Assembly (NCBI GenBank): GCA_001873945.1
Contig: MNYI01000187.1
Span: forward strand, 1-8,538
Direction: 5' to 3'
DNA length: 8,538 bases
DNA from: Candidatus Desantisbacteria bacterium CG2_30_40_21
Lineage (GTDB): Bacteria; UBA9089; CG2-30-40-21
A model generated the notes under the pieces. The model was not told the origin of the DNA. It saw only the letters and a program-made list of their open reading frames with translations, and searched no databases. The position numbers and the translations under genes are program-made. Below, one piece after another: positions 1 to 7,577 of the stretch (its first letter is position 1; each line of letters begins with the position of its first letter).

Positions 1-3
1 CAG

Positions 4-76
4 CATCCTATTGCCTCCATATTTCTCTGCTTCCCTTTTCATTCTAATAATATCATGCTTCACCATATATTGTCAA
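4..76 (-). promoter_or_regulatory. Possible promoter and RBS of a gene running off the left edge
   Basis: Read on the minus strand, a perfect TTGACA (76-71) is followed after 18 bases by TATTAT (52-47), which differs from TATAAT at one position. A GGAGG ribosome-binding-site core lies downstream at 18-14. Seven bases further is an ATG at 6-4, followed by CTG and the window edge. The order -35, -10, Shine-Dalgarno, start codon and the spacings fit the beginning of a leftward gene. Only two codons are inside the window, so nothing can be said about the product. Another in-frame reading from ATG at 42-40 has no Shine-Dalgarno and starts too close to the -10 box. Confidence 0.4.
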
Positions 77-93
77 GAAAAATCCTCAAGTAT

Positions 94-290
94 CAGCAAT
101 TCTCATTATGGTAAAATGGATAAGGGGGAGATATGGAGATTAATCGGTAGGACAGGCATTCTTGCCTGTCATCTGCAACAGGACAGGCAGAAATGCCTGT
201 CCTACCGACAATTCTGTTGATAATCGACACCATCTCCTCTATTCCCTTATTCCCCTTTAAACATAAGTTTTGCCATAATGAGAATTGCTG
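94..290. mobile_element. MITE-like element 1, 197 bp, terminal inverted repeats CAGCAATTCTCATTATG
   Basis: The left end (94-110) and the right end (274-290) are perfect 17-bp inverted repeats. The match continues inward as GG(T/C)AAAA, giving about 23 bp with one mismatch. The interior codes for nothing convincing, and it continues the inverted symmetry imperfectly: GATAAGGGGG on the left against the complement of CCCTTATTCCCC on the right, around a nested 63-bp palindrome. Length, symmetry and lack of a transposase fit a miniature inverted-repeat element moved in trans. No clear target-site duplication is visible in the flanks. The same terminal repeat bounds a second element at 8383-8483, which makes chance unlikely. 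The hairpin may also end transcription of the leftward GT9 gene. The rest of 1-335 (positions 291-335) shows nothing recognisable. Confidence 0.75.
145..207. repeat. Nested 63-bp palindrome of GACAGGC type
   Basis: Arms at 145-170 and 182-207 are 26-bp inverted repeats with two mismatches, separated by 11 bases. Each arm also contains its own smaller palindrome, GACAGGC-N6-GCCTGTC, at 151-170 and 182-201. The result can fold either as one long hairpin or as two small ones. It sits near the middle of MITE-like element 1, either as its core or as a repeat nested inside it. From general knowledge, similar 'aggacaggc...gcctgtcct' palindromes are dispersed in many copies in some environmental bacterial genomes; that could not be checked here. 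Confidence 0.8.
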
Positions 291-335
291 GGGTCAGGGG
301 GTTGTAATCCTCTGTCCTCTTTGTGACCTCTGTGG

Positions 336-1379
336 CTATCTTCCTATTCCTGCGTTCCCTATCATCCCTCCGGCTGCATCTAACACCGTACTCACAGCAA
401 TCCTATCCATACAGTTAAAAAACCCGCATCTTTCCCTCTTGCACCTTCGCCAACCACATTCTACATTCTCAGGCATAAGCACTGTATGCCCCTGTCCATA
501 TGGACCCCATTTTGTCGGTGATTGGGATAAGAGTGGTGGGAATAGGGCTATTACTGGCTTGCCAAGCCCAGCAGCCAAATGCATTGGACCGGTACTTGGT
601 CCAATAAAGAGGTGATAAAGGGAAAAAAGAGCCATGAGTTGACCAAGATTGGTTTGACCCGACAGATTGATGGGATTAGTATGGGTTTTTGCAATTATTT
701 GTTCAAGCATATCGTACTCATTGCTGCCCCCACTTATTATCACCCTTGCATTATATTTTTCGATTAACCCATCAATTAAACCGGCATAATTATCCTTGCT
801 CCAATTCAGGGCTGAGCCGCCGCTTCCAGGATGAATGCCGATCAAAGGGAAGGTGTCTAATAGACCATGCTTCTTCAGCAGTGATTGAGCATATTGCATA
901 TCCTCATCTTTTATCGGAAGGGCTATTTCCCTGTTTGTTGTCTGTGCCCCTGCTTTTTCTGCTAATCTCAAGCAATAATCTATCTCATGACAGACAACCT
1001 TGCTGCGATGAATATATGCCCTTTTGTTAAATAATATCCCCACAGGCTTGTAACCCGTTCCTACCCGAACAGGTATTCCAGCAAAAAAGCAAAGCCATCC
1101 ATTTCGCCAGCTTGGATAAAGGATAACAGCAAGGTCAAATTTTTTATCCCTTATCTGCTGAGCCAATTCAAGCATGTTCTGCCCATAATCAATGATTATT
1201 TCATCGATGTGTGGATTATTCCACAGGATATCACGGGTATACTCCTGAATTAGTATTGCCAGATGTGCCTTTGGATAGCTTTTTTTAAGGGATGATATAG
1301 CAGGCAAACTCAATATCATATCACCCATGCGGTCGCTTCTTAATATCAGGATTTTGGTTATTTGCTTATTGTTTTTCAA
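336..1379 (-). CDS. Glycosyltransferase family 9 (ADP-heptose:LPS heptosyltransferase-like)
   Basis: A 347-residue protein of the GT9 family, which transfers ADP-activated heptose or a related sugar to growing lipopolysaccharide core at the cytoplasmic face of the inner membrane. The N-terminal Rossmann half begins KILILRSDRMGDMILSLPAI (residues 9-28), the family's usual opening. The C-terminal half has the IGIHPGSGGSALNWS donor-site region (180-194) and the signature GPSTGPMHLAAGLGKPVIALF (260-280), followed by WGPYG (291-295). The common GNDTGPMHLA is GPSTGPMHLA here, a variant seen in other GT9 enzymes. Four cysteines at 308, 313, 318 and 323 are spaced exactly five apart near the C-terminus. 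The start is TTG at 1379, with an AAGGG Shine-Dalgarno seven bases upstream and a good promoter at 1439-1411; no ATG fits, since the first is inside the conserved opening motif. Acceptor and exact sugar cannot be told. It is transcribed divergently from the cas operon and is probably unrelated to it. Confidence 0.88.
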   Translation of the reverse strand: MKNNKQITKILILRSDRMGDMILSLPAISSLKKSYPKAHLAILIQEYTRDILWNNPHIDEIIIDYGQNMLELAQQIRDKKFDLAVILYPSWRNGWLCFFAGIPVRVGTGYKPVGILFNKRAYIHRSKVVCHEIDYCLRLAEKAGAQTTNREIALPIKDEDMQYAQSLLKKHGLLDTFPLIGIHPGSGGSALNWSKDNYAGLIDGLIEKYNARVIISGGSNEYDMLEQIIAKTHTNPINLSGQTNLGQLMALFSLYHLFIGPSTGPMHLAAGLGKPVIALFPPLLSQSPTKWGPYGQGHTVLMPENVECGWRRCKRERCGFFNCMDRIAVSTVLDAAGGMIGNAGIGR

Positions 1380-1410
1380 TTAAATACCCTTAGGAGACAA
1401 GTTGTAATCT

Positions 1411-1439
1411 ATTGTAGCAGAATTGGGGCTTGGAGTCAA
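1411..1439 (-). promoter_or_regulatory. Sigma70-type promoter for the GT9 gene
   Basis: On the minus strand TTGACT (1439-1434) and TACAAT (1416-1411) are separated by exactly 17 bases. Each hexamer differs from consensus at one position. Transcription would begin near 1404, giving a leader of about 25 bases with the AAGGG Shine-Dalgarno at 1391-1387 before the TTG start. Confidence 0.65.
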
Positions 1440-1467
1440 TAAAAAAGTTAAAGTGGACAAAAAATGA

Positions 1468-1496
1468 TTGGCAGAATGAGACGAGAAGGGTATAAT
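1468..1496 (+). promoter_or_regulatory. Sigma70-type promoter for the cas operon
   Basis: TTGGCA (1468-1473, one mismatch to consensus), a 17-base spacer, and a perfect TATAAT (1491-1496). Transcription would begin near 1503, leaving a leader of about 45 bases before the preferred cas3 ATG. It is the only strong promoter seen ahead of the operon, and its -35 box is only 28 bases from the -35 box of the divergent GT9 promoter. No clear operator palindrome was seen between them. Confidence 0.65.
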
Positions 1497-1547
1497 TGAG
1501 GGGTAAGAATTGAATTGCAGCAATATCAGGAAGGTAGGAATTTGAAT

Positions 1548-4022
1548 ATGTTTCGTAACAATGATTATATTGCTCATTGCAGAGAAAAAGACGGAGAAAT
1601 ACAAAGTTTGGTCAATCACCTTGAGGAAGTTTCAAAGACAACAGGTGAATTTGCGTCAAAGATCGGGTTGAAAGAACAAGGTGAGTTAATTGGGCTTTTA
1701 CATGATTTTGGAAAAGCAAGTCAGGAATTTGAGAAATATATTAAATCGGCAGTTGGTATTATTAACTCTGACGAAGATGATTATGTTGATGCTGCCGGAA
1801 AGAAAGGGAAAGTTGATCATTCTACTGCTGGTGCACAACTAATTTATCGAAATCTTGCTGATAAAGGGGATGAAGCAATGTTTGTTGCACAGATTTTATC
1901 AATTTGCATTGTCTCACATCACTCAGGATTATTGGACTGTATTTCACCTGAAGGCGTAGATGGGTATTCCAAACGCATGGCTACGATGGAAGAAAAATCG
2001 CACATCAATGAAGTGCTTAGCAAGATTAGCGATAGGGCAAAAGCGAAAATAACTGACATGATAGAATCAAAAGATTTATTGCAAAATATTGTGAATCGAT
2101 TAAACGCATTAAAAACTTCGATTGATTCAAAAGAAACGCTTGTATTCAAATATGGCTTGCTATTACGGTTTCTTTACAGTTGTCTCATTGATGCTGATAG
2201 ATTGGATACGGCTGATTTTGAGATGCCTCGTTTAGCAAAACTGCGAAATCATGGTAATTATGCGGATTGGTCTGTCTTGGTGAATAGGTTAAATGAGAAG
2301 TTAGCTGATTTCAAGCCAGAAGGTATTAACACAGTACGCCAAAAAATATCCCAAGCGTGTTACGACTTTTCTGACAAACCAAAAGGGCTGTATCAACTGA
2401 CTGTCCCAACCGGTGGAAGAAAAACATTTTCCAGCCTCAGATTTGCTTTGCATCATGCTGACAAGTACAAGATGGACAGAATCATCTATGTGTTGCCATA
2501 TACTACTATTATTGACCAGAATGCTGATGAGATTCGTAAGATTTTAGAAGAAAAAGATAAGAAAGGCAAATACCTGAATCGCATTGTACTGGAACACCAC
2601 TCTAATTTAATGCCCGACGAAGAGACGGCAAGGCAAAAGGTACTTTCTGAAAATTGGGATGCCCCTGTTGTGCTAACAACCAATGTTCAATTTCTGGAGG
2701 CTTTATTTGGTTTCGGGACGCGTGGAGCAAGGAAAATGCACCAACTTGCAAATGCAGTGATTATCTTTGATGAAGTCCAAACCTTACCGGTAAAATGTGT
2801 GCAGTTGTTCAATACGGCTGTAAATTTTTTGGTAAATAATTGTGGTTCGACAGTTGTGCTTTGTACAGCGACTCAGCCACTTTTGGATAAAATTGAACCA
2901 AAATCAAGGGCATTGCCTATTACCGCAGGACAACAAATGGTTCCTGATGCAAGACAGTTATTCGATGACTTGAATCGCGTTGAGATTTATGATAAAATAA
3001 AGGTTGGCGGCTGGAGTAACGATGAAATAAAAGATCTTGTAGGAGAACGAGTCGTTAAATCAAGCAGTGTTCTGGTGGTTGTGAATACAAAAACATCAGC
3101 CTGTGAAATTTATCAACAATGTAAACAGATCAATAATATTGAAACATATCATTTAAGCACTCATATGTGTCCGGCTCACCGTATGGTGGTGTTGGATCGG
3201 ATTAAAGCATCTTTGCACGATAAAAAACCAGTTATTTGTGTTAGTACTCAGCTTATTGAAGCGGGTGTTGATATTTCTTTTGGTTCAGTTATTCGTTTCT
3301 TGGCAGGGCTTGATTCAATTGTGCAGGCAGCGGGCAGATGTAATCGTCATAATGAAATGTATCCAGCGTTGGGCAAAGTTTACATAATTAATCCGACAGA
3401 AGAAAATATAGATAGAATTGAGGATATCAGAATTGGTAAAGAAAAATCCGAGCGATTGTTGGATGAATTTAGAGATAACCCGGGAAGATTTGGAAATAAC
3501 ATCTTAAGCCCGGAGGCAATGGAGCAGTATTATCAGTATTATTTTTATCAACGGGCGAAGGAGATGAATTATCCTGTTAGTTCTAAGTCAGCCGTGGGGC
3601 AGGAGGATAATTTATTCAATTTGCTTTCAGTAAATAAGATTTCTGTAGAAGAATATAACCGCATTAACAAAAAGGCACCAGCAATACCATTGAAGCAAGC
3701 ATTTATGTCTGCTGCTAAATCCTTTGAAGCAATTGAAACGGTAGCCAGAGGTATCATTGTGCCATATGAGAAAGAAGGGAAAGATATTGTCAATGAAATT
3801 TGCTCTGCCTACGAATTAAAAAAGCAATATAAACTAATCCGACGAGCGCAGCGTTATTCGGTGAATGTGTTCCCCAATATATTAAAAAGGTTGCAAGAGC
3901 GGGGAGCCGTTAATGAAGTACAAGAAGGATCAGGGATTTTGTATCTTAATAAACAGTATTATAGCGATGAATTCGGATTAAGTGAGATGTCCGTAAAAGA
4001 TATGGGGTTTTTAGGTGCATAA
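1548..4022 (+). CDS. cas3: Cas3 HD nuclease-helicase, type I-C, with altered Walker A
   Basis: An 824-residue Cas3 that is recruited to target-bound Cascade, nicks the displaced strand and degrades it while unwinding. Numbering from ATG 1548: the N-terminal HD nuclease has H24, LLHDFGK (50-56), H91, HHSGLLD (124-130) and LIDADRLD (213-220). The SF2 helicase follows with motif I PTGGRKT (287-293), DEVQ (408-411), TATQ (440-443), motif V STQLIEAGVDIS (566-577) and motif VI QAAGRCNRHNE (593-603), then the C-terminal domain. All metal and helicase motifs look intact except motif I. There the invariant glycine before lysine is arginine (R291, codon AGA at 2418-2420), one base from GGA, and this would be expected to harm ATP binding. 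The reading frame also extends to a TTG at 1515, but ATG 1548 is preferred: it has an AGGA Shine-Dalgarno eight bases upstream, and family members start close to this YIAHxREKDG segment. It is first in the operon, 15 bases before cas5c. Confidence 0.95.
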   Translation: MFRNNDYIAHCREKDGEIQSLVNHLEEVSKTTGEFASKIGLKEQGELIGLLHDFGKASQEFEKYIKSAVGIINSDEDDYVDAAGKKGKVDHSTAGAQLIYRNLADKGDEAMFVAQILSICIVSHHSGLLDCISPEGVDGYSKRMATMEEKSHINEVLSKISDRAKAKITDMIESKDLLQNIVNRLNALKTSIDSKETLVFKYGLLLRFLYSCLIDADRLDTADFEMPRLAKLRNHGNYADWSVLVNRLNEKLADFKPEGINTVRQKISQACYDFSDKPKGLYQLTVPTGGRKTFSSLRFALHHADKYKMDRIIYVLPYTTIIDQNADEIRKILEEKDKKGKYLNRIVLEHHSNLMPDEETARQKVLSENWDAPVVLTTNVQFLEALFGFGTRGARKMHQLANAVIIFDEVQTLPVKCVQLFNTAVNFLVNNCGSTVVLCTATQPLLDKIEPKSRALPITAGQQMVPDARQLFDDLNRVEIYDKIKVGGWSNDEIKDLVGERVVKSSSVLVVVNTKTSACEIYQQCKQINNIETYHLSTHMCPAHRMVVLDRIKASLHDKKPVICVSTQLIEAGVDISFGSVIRFLAGLDSIVQAAGRCNRHNEMYPALGKVYIINPTEENIDRIEDIRIGKEKSERLLDEFRDNPGRFGNNILSPEAMEQYYQYYFYQRAKEMNYPVSSKSAVGQEDNLFNLLSVNKISVEEYNRINKKAPAIPLKQAFMSAAKSFEAIETVARGIIVPYEKEGKDIVNEICSAYELKKQYKLIRRAQRYSVNVFPNILKRLQERGAVNEVQEGSGILYLNKQYYSDEFGLSEMSVKDMGFLGA

Positions 4023-4037
4023 TTAAAAGGAGGTGTC

Positions 4038-4757
4038 ATGGAAAAAGAAAACAACATGGAATTCAAGGTTAAAGGCAAATATGCCCTTTTTACTGATCCG
4101 CTAACAAAGATCGGTGGAGAGAAATGTTCGTATCACATCCCAACCTATGAAGCATTGAAGGGTGTATTGAGTTCGGTTTATTGGAAGCCGACCATTATCT
4201 GGATTATCAATCGCGTCAGGGTTATGAAACGCATACGGACGCAGACGAAAAGTACAAAACCAGTTGAGTATGGTGGGGGTAATTCTCTTTCTATTTATAC
4301 CTACCTTGCTGATGTTGAGTATCAAGTGCAGGCACACTTTGAGTGGAATATGAATCGCGAGGATATGGCGAAAGATAGGAATGAAAACAAACATTATTAT
4401 GTTGCCAAGCGAATGATAGAAAAGGGTGGGAGAAGAGATGTTTTTCTGGGTGCACGGGAATGTCAGGGGTATGTTGAACCGTGTAGGTTTGGAGAAGGTG
4501 AGAGCGACTATGACAATTATGGTGAAATAGCGTTTGACCTGATGTTACACGGATTTGATTATCCTGATGAAATAGGTAAAGATGAACTTTATGTAAGATT
4601 TTGGCGTCCAAAGATGATAGATGGTGTCGTGCAATTTATTCGCCCGGAAAATTGTACTATCAGGAAATTTGTAAGACCCATGAAAGCCAATCCGCCAGAC
4701 TCGGTGGGATTAGAAGAGGAGGAATTGCTCAATGAGCTGGATACACAAATTGTATGA
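4038..4757 (+). CDS. cas5c: Cas5c (Cas5d), type I-C crRNA-processing endonuclease
   Basis: A 239-residue RAMP protein. In type I-C systems, which lack Cas6, it cleaves the CRISPR repeat and remains on the 5' handle of the crRNA within Cascade. The segments ALFTDPLTKIGGEK (16-29), VYWKP (47-51), EYGGGNSL (77-84), NENKHYYV (115-122) and DVFLGARECQGYVEPC (134-149) match the Bacillus halodurans-type enzyme. The residues corresponding to its catalytic triad Y46/K116/H117 are Y48, K118 and H119, with identical spacing, so repeat processing should be possible. The start at 4038 has an excellent AAGGAGG (4027-4033) though with a short four-base spacing. A second in-frame ATG at 4056 lacks a comparable Shine-Dalgarno. 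The 3' end overlaps cas8c by 26 bases, and the cas8c ribosome binding site lies inside this gene, implying coupled translation. Confidence 0.95.
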   Translation: MEKENNMEFKVKGKYALFTDPLTKIGGEKCSYHIPTYEALKGVLSSVYWKPTIIWIINRVRVMKRIRTQTKSTKPVEYGGGNSLSIYTYLADVEYQVQAHFEWNMNREDMAKDRNENKHYYVAKRMIEKGGRRDVFLGARECQGYVEPCRFGEGESDYDNYGEIAFDLMLHGFDYPDEIGKDELYVRFWRPKMIDGVVQFIRPENCTIRKFVRPMKANPPDSVGLEEEELLNELDTQIV

Positions 4758-6645
4758 AACATATGAGAATTGTCAGCCAATGATTGGCATTGTTACTGAA
4801 AAAGAAGTGCCGCTTCTTCCGATTTGCCACACAACACAGATGGCTCAGATAGAGATTGTCATTGACCATCAAGGAAATTTCAAGAGAGCCAGAGTTGTTC
4901 CTAAAGACAATGCAAGAACAATTATTCCATGCACAGAAAGTTCTGGAGGGCGGACAAACGACGAAGCTCCTCATCCTTTGTGTGATAAATTGCAGTATGT
5001 GGCAAAGGATTATACCAAATATGGAGGAGGTAAAAAATCATATTTTACAGCATATCAAAAGAGGCTTGAAGATTGGTGCAAATCAGAATATGTTCATTCG
5101 AAAGTGCAAGCTGTTTTTGAGTATATTCAAAAGGGACAAATTGTTGAAGATTTGATTACTTGTAAGGTGCTAATTATAGGCGATAACGAGAAATTGAGTG
5201 GGAAACCGGAGAAAAAAGACAAGAACATTCAGGATATTTTTGATGTCTTAAAAGATCAATCGGATGCGTTTATTCGCTGGGAGGTTGAAATTTCTGGTGA
5301 CACATGTTCAAAAGTGTGGGAAGACAAAACGCTTTGGGAAAAATGGATAAAATATTATTCCACTACAAAACAGGTTAAAACCTTATGTTATGTTACAGGT
5401 GATGAACTTTTGGCTGCAGAACAGCATCTGGCTAAATTGCGAAATGATAGGGATAGGGCAAAACTAATATCTTCAACTGACTGGAGTGGTTTTACTTTTA
5501 GGGGGCGATTTACAGATACAAAAGGTTGCAACACATACCAGACTTGTGGGGTTGGATTTAAAATTACTCAGAAAGCGCACAATACTCTCCGTTGGCTTAT
5601 AAGCCGTCAAGGTTATCGTAGTGGAGATCAGGCAATTGTTGCTTGGGCTACATCGGACATTCAAATTCCTGATCCGCTTGCCGATCCCTTGTCAATTCTG
5701 GGAGAAGAAGAATTGGTAAGTGATGAACCAGACATTGTTTTAACCGCGCAAAATCTTGCTAACAAGTTGAAGAAAAAGATAGCTGGCTATAAAACTGACT
5801 TAGGAGATACGAAAGATGTTGTAGTTATGGGGCTTGATTCAGCAACACCAGGTCGTATGGCTATTACTTTCTATCGCGAACTGACAGGATCGGAATTTCT
5901 TGAACGATTAGAAAAATGGCACGAGACCTGTGCTTGGGTTCATGATTATGGATACAACCCCAAAACAAAAAAACGCATTAGATTTGTTGGTGCACCTGCA
6001 CCCAGAGATATTGCAGTAGCAGCTTATGGGAGTAGAGTAGATGATAAGTTGAAAAAAGCAACGGTTGAGCGACTTTTGCCTTGTATCATTGATGGGCAGC
6101 AGATTCCTCGGGATATTGTTGATTCAGTGGTTCGTCAGGCATGTAATAGGTCAGTCATGAACGGTTGGGAATGGAATAAAACGCTCAGCATAGCCTGTGC
6201 GCTTTTTAGAAAATTAAATGAAAAGGAGGGACATAGTATGGCATTAGATGAGGGTCGTAAAACACGGGATTACCTGTATGGAAGGTTATTGGCATTGGCA
6301 GATAGTCTTGAGCAATGGGCTTTAAATAAGGCGGGGGAAGATAGACAGACCAATGCTGCACGGTTAATGCAGCGGTTTGCAGATCACCCTTACAGCACAT
6401 GGAGGACAATAGAACTTTCGCTGATTCCTTATAAAGCTCGGCTGGGAGCGAAATCTCAGAAAAGGCAAACATTGATTGATAAAGTACACAGCTTGTTTGA
6501 TCATCCTGAGGATTACACCAGCGATAAGAAATTGAGCGGTGAATTCTTGTTGGGCTATCATTGCCAGAGAGAAGCGTTAAAACCCAAAAAAGATGAACCA
6601 GAAAGTATTGATGATGCCAATATAAGGGAAGAAGAGCAAATTTAA
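4732..6645 (+). CDS. cas8c: Cas8c (Csd1), large subunit of type I-C Cascade
   Basis: A 637-residue large subunit, within the usual size range, expected to recognise the PAM and stabilise the R-loop. Family-typical stretches are SWIHKLYETYENC at the start (2-14), KAHNTLRWLISRQGYRSGDQ (281-300), LDSATPGRMAITFYRELTGS (368-387), RVDDKLKKATVERLLPCIID (435-454) and IPRDIVDSVVRQACNRS (458-474). The start at 4732 has AGGAGG at 4717-4722, nine bases upstream, within the cas5c 3' end. The C-terminal part (from residue 503) is also predicted to be translated on its own as Cas11c from a strong internal ribosome binding site. No frameshift or truncation was seen. It is followed after 26 bases by cas7c. 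Confidence 0.95.
   Translation: MSWIHKLYETYENCQPMIGIVTEKEVPLLPICHTTQMAQIEIVIDHQGNFKRARVVPKDNARTIIPCTESSGGRTNDEAPHPLCDKLQYVAKDYTKYGGGKKSYFTAYQKRLEDWCKSEYVHSKVQAVFEYIQKGQIVEDLITCKVLIIGDNEKLSGKPEKKDKNIQDIFDVLKDQSDAFIRWEVEISGDTCSKVWEDKTLWEKWIKYYSTTKQVKTLCYVTGDELLAAEQHLAKLRNDRDRAKLISSTDWSGFTFRGRFTDTKGCNTYQTCGVGFKITQKAHNTLRWLISRQGYRSGDQAIVAWATSDIQIPDPLADPLSILGEEELVSDEPDIVLTAQNLANKLKKKIAGYKTDLGDTKDVVVMGLDSATPGRMAITFYRELTGSEFLERLEKWHETCAWVHDYGYNPKTKKRIRFVGAPAPRDIAVAAYGSRVDDKLKKATVERLLPCIIDGQQIPRDIVDSVVRQACNRSVMNGWEWNKTLSIACALFRKLNEKEGHSMALDEGRKTRDYLYGRLLALADSLEQWALNKAGEDRQTNAARLMQRFADHPYSTWRTIELSLIPYKARLGAKSQKRQTLIDKVHSLFDHPEDYTSDKKLSGEFLLGYHCQREALKPKKDEPESIDDANIREEEQI
6223..6230 (+). promoter_or_regulatory. 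Internal ribosome binding site for Cas11c inside cas8c
   Basis: AAGGAGGG lies seven bases before an in-frame ATG (6238) in the middle of cas8c coding sequence. It is as strong as the binding sites ahead of cas5c and cas7c, and such a sequence is unexpected inside an ordinary coding region (it encodes E-K-E-G in the Cas8c frame). Position and spacing match the known type I-C arrangement in which the small subunit is made from an internal start. Confidence 0.85.
6238..6645 (+). CDS. cas11c: Cas11c, small subunit made by internal in-frame translation of cas8c
   Basis: A predicted 135-residue protein identical to Cas8c residues 503-637, starting MALDEGRKTRDYLYGRLLAL and ending in a charged tail rich in Glu and Asp. 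In characterised type I-C systems (Desulfovibrio vulgaris), the Cas11 belly subunit is produced from an internal start in this same part of cas8c and is needed for full Cascade function. The evidence here is the AAGGAGGG Shine-Dalgarno at 6223-6230 with seven-base spacing, the in-frame ATG, the size of about 15 kDa expected for Cas11, and the YLYGRLLAL(A)D segment typical of the C-terminal region in this family. It shares the cas8c stop codon. Standard gene callers would miss it because it is wholly nested in the same frame. Confidence 0.85.
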   Translation: MALDEGRKTRDYLYGRLLALADSLEQWALNKAGEDRQTNAARLMQRFADHPYSTWRTIELSLIPYKARLGAKSQKRQTLIDKVHSLFDHPEDYTSDKKLSGEFLLGYHCQREALKPKKDEPESIDDANIREEEQI

Positions 6646-6671
6646 AAATATCAAAAAGGAGGAGAGTTTTT

Positions 6672-7577
6672 ATGGAAACATTGACAAACAAAATTGATTT
6701 CGCGGTGGTGTTTAGCGTGAATGGAGCTAACCCCAATGGTGATCCGTTAAATGGCAATCGTCCTCGGACGAATTACGATGGTATGGGCGAAGTATCTGAT
6801 GTCTGCATCAAGAGAAAAATCAGAAATCGATTAATGGAAATGAAGAACGAAAAAGATAAAGATCAGTATAAGTACGAGGTTTTTGTTCAATCTGCTGATA
6901 ACAAATTAGATGATTATCCCAGCCTGAGAGCTAGAGCCGAAGGAGAATTGAAAAAAGAGCAATGGAGAGATGAAAAAATATTCCACGAAACTGTTTGCAA
7001 GAAATGGATCGATGTTCGTGCATTCGGGCAAGTATTTGCCTATGGAAGCAAAAAAAAAGGTGAAGGGGTGTCTGTTGGAATTCGTGGGCCGGTTTCCATT
7101 CATCCAACATTTAGCGTTGTACCGGTGAGTGTGTCCAGCATGCAGATTACAAAAAGTGTTAGTGGTGAAGGAGATGGTACAAAGAAAGCATCGGATACCA
7201 TGGGAATGAAGCATCGTGTTGATCATGGATTGTATGTAACTTATGGTGCCATAAATCCTCAACTTGCATCAAAAACTTGGTTTAGCGATGATGATGCGAA
7301 AGCAATAAAAACTGCACTTGAGCATCTATTTGATAACGATTTATCTTCTGCACGACCCGAAGGCAGTATGGAAGTAATTACAGTTGTGTGGTGGCAACAT
7401 AATTGTAAAAATGGTCAATATTCGTCTGCTGTGGTTCATCGGGCATTAAGCATTACGACTAATGAAGGAGTAACTGACCCAAAGAAAATTGAGGAGTATT
7501 CGATAAAGATTAAAAGTCTTGCTGGATTAATGCCGGAAATATTTAATCCGAACAATGTTGTTATTGGGAGTATTTAA
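6672..7577 (+). CDS. cas7c: Cas7c (Csd2), type I-C Cascade backbone
   Basis: A 301-residue RAMP protein of the Csd2 family, expected to polymerise along the crRNA spacer in several copies. Visible signatures are NGANPNGDPLNGNRPRT (17-33), SDVCIKRKIRNRL (42-54), DVRAFGQVFAYG (114-125), GIRGPVSIHPTFS (136-148) and VVWWQHNCKNGQYSSAVVHR (238-257). The start at 6672 is set by AAGGAGG at 6656-6662, nine bases upstream, probably the best-spaced ribosome binding site in the operon, in keeping with the need for several copies of this subunit. It begins 26 bases after cas8c ends, and its TAA stop overlaps the cas4 ATG by one base. It looks intact. Confidence 0.96.
   Translation: METLTNKIDFAVVFSVNGANPNGDPLNGNRPRTNYDGMGEVSDVCIKRKIRNRLMEMKNEKDKDQYKYEVFVQSADNKLDDYPSLRARAEGELKKEQWRDEKIFHETVCKKWIDVRAFGQVFAYGSKKKGEGVSVGIRGPVSIHPTFSVVPVSVSSMQITKSVSGEGDGTKKASDTMGMKHRVDHGLYVTYGAINPQLASKTWFSDDDAKAIKTALEHLFDNDLSSARPEGSMEVITVVWWQHNCKNGQYSSAVVHRALSITTNEGVTDPKKIEEYSIKIKSLAGLMPEIFNPNNVVIGSI

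Noticed and set aside
84..300. Target-site duplication around element 1
   Set aside because: The flanking bases (CTCAAGTAT on the left, GGGTCAGGG on the right) do not match each other, so none can be claimed.
193..1030. Plus-strand open frames opposite the GT9 gene
   Set aside because: They are antisense to a clearly conserved protein and show no family motifs.
1515..1547. TTG start for cas3 adding eleven residues
   Set aside because: The ATG at 1548 has a better placed Shine-Dalgarno and begins nearer to the conserved family start. The TTG would leave a leader of only about 12 bases from the predicted transcription start.
4856..5155. 99-codon frame inside cas8c in another frame
   Set aside because: No suitable ribosome binding site and no recognisable motif. 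It is a shadow of conserved Cas8c coding sequence.
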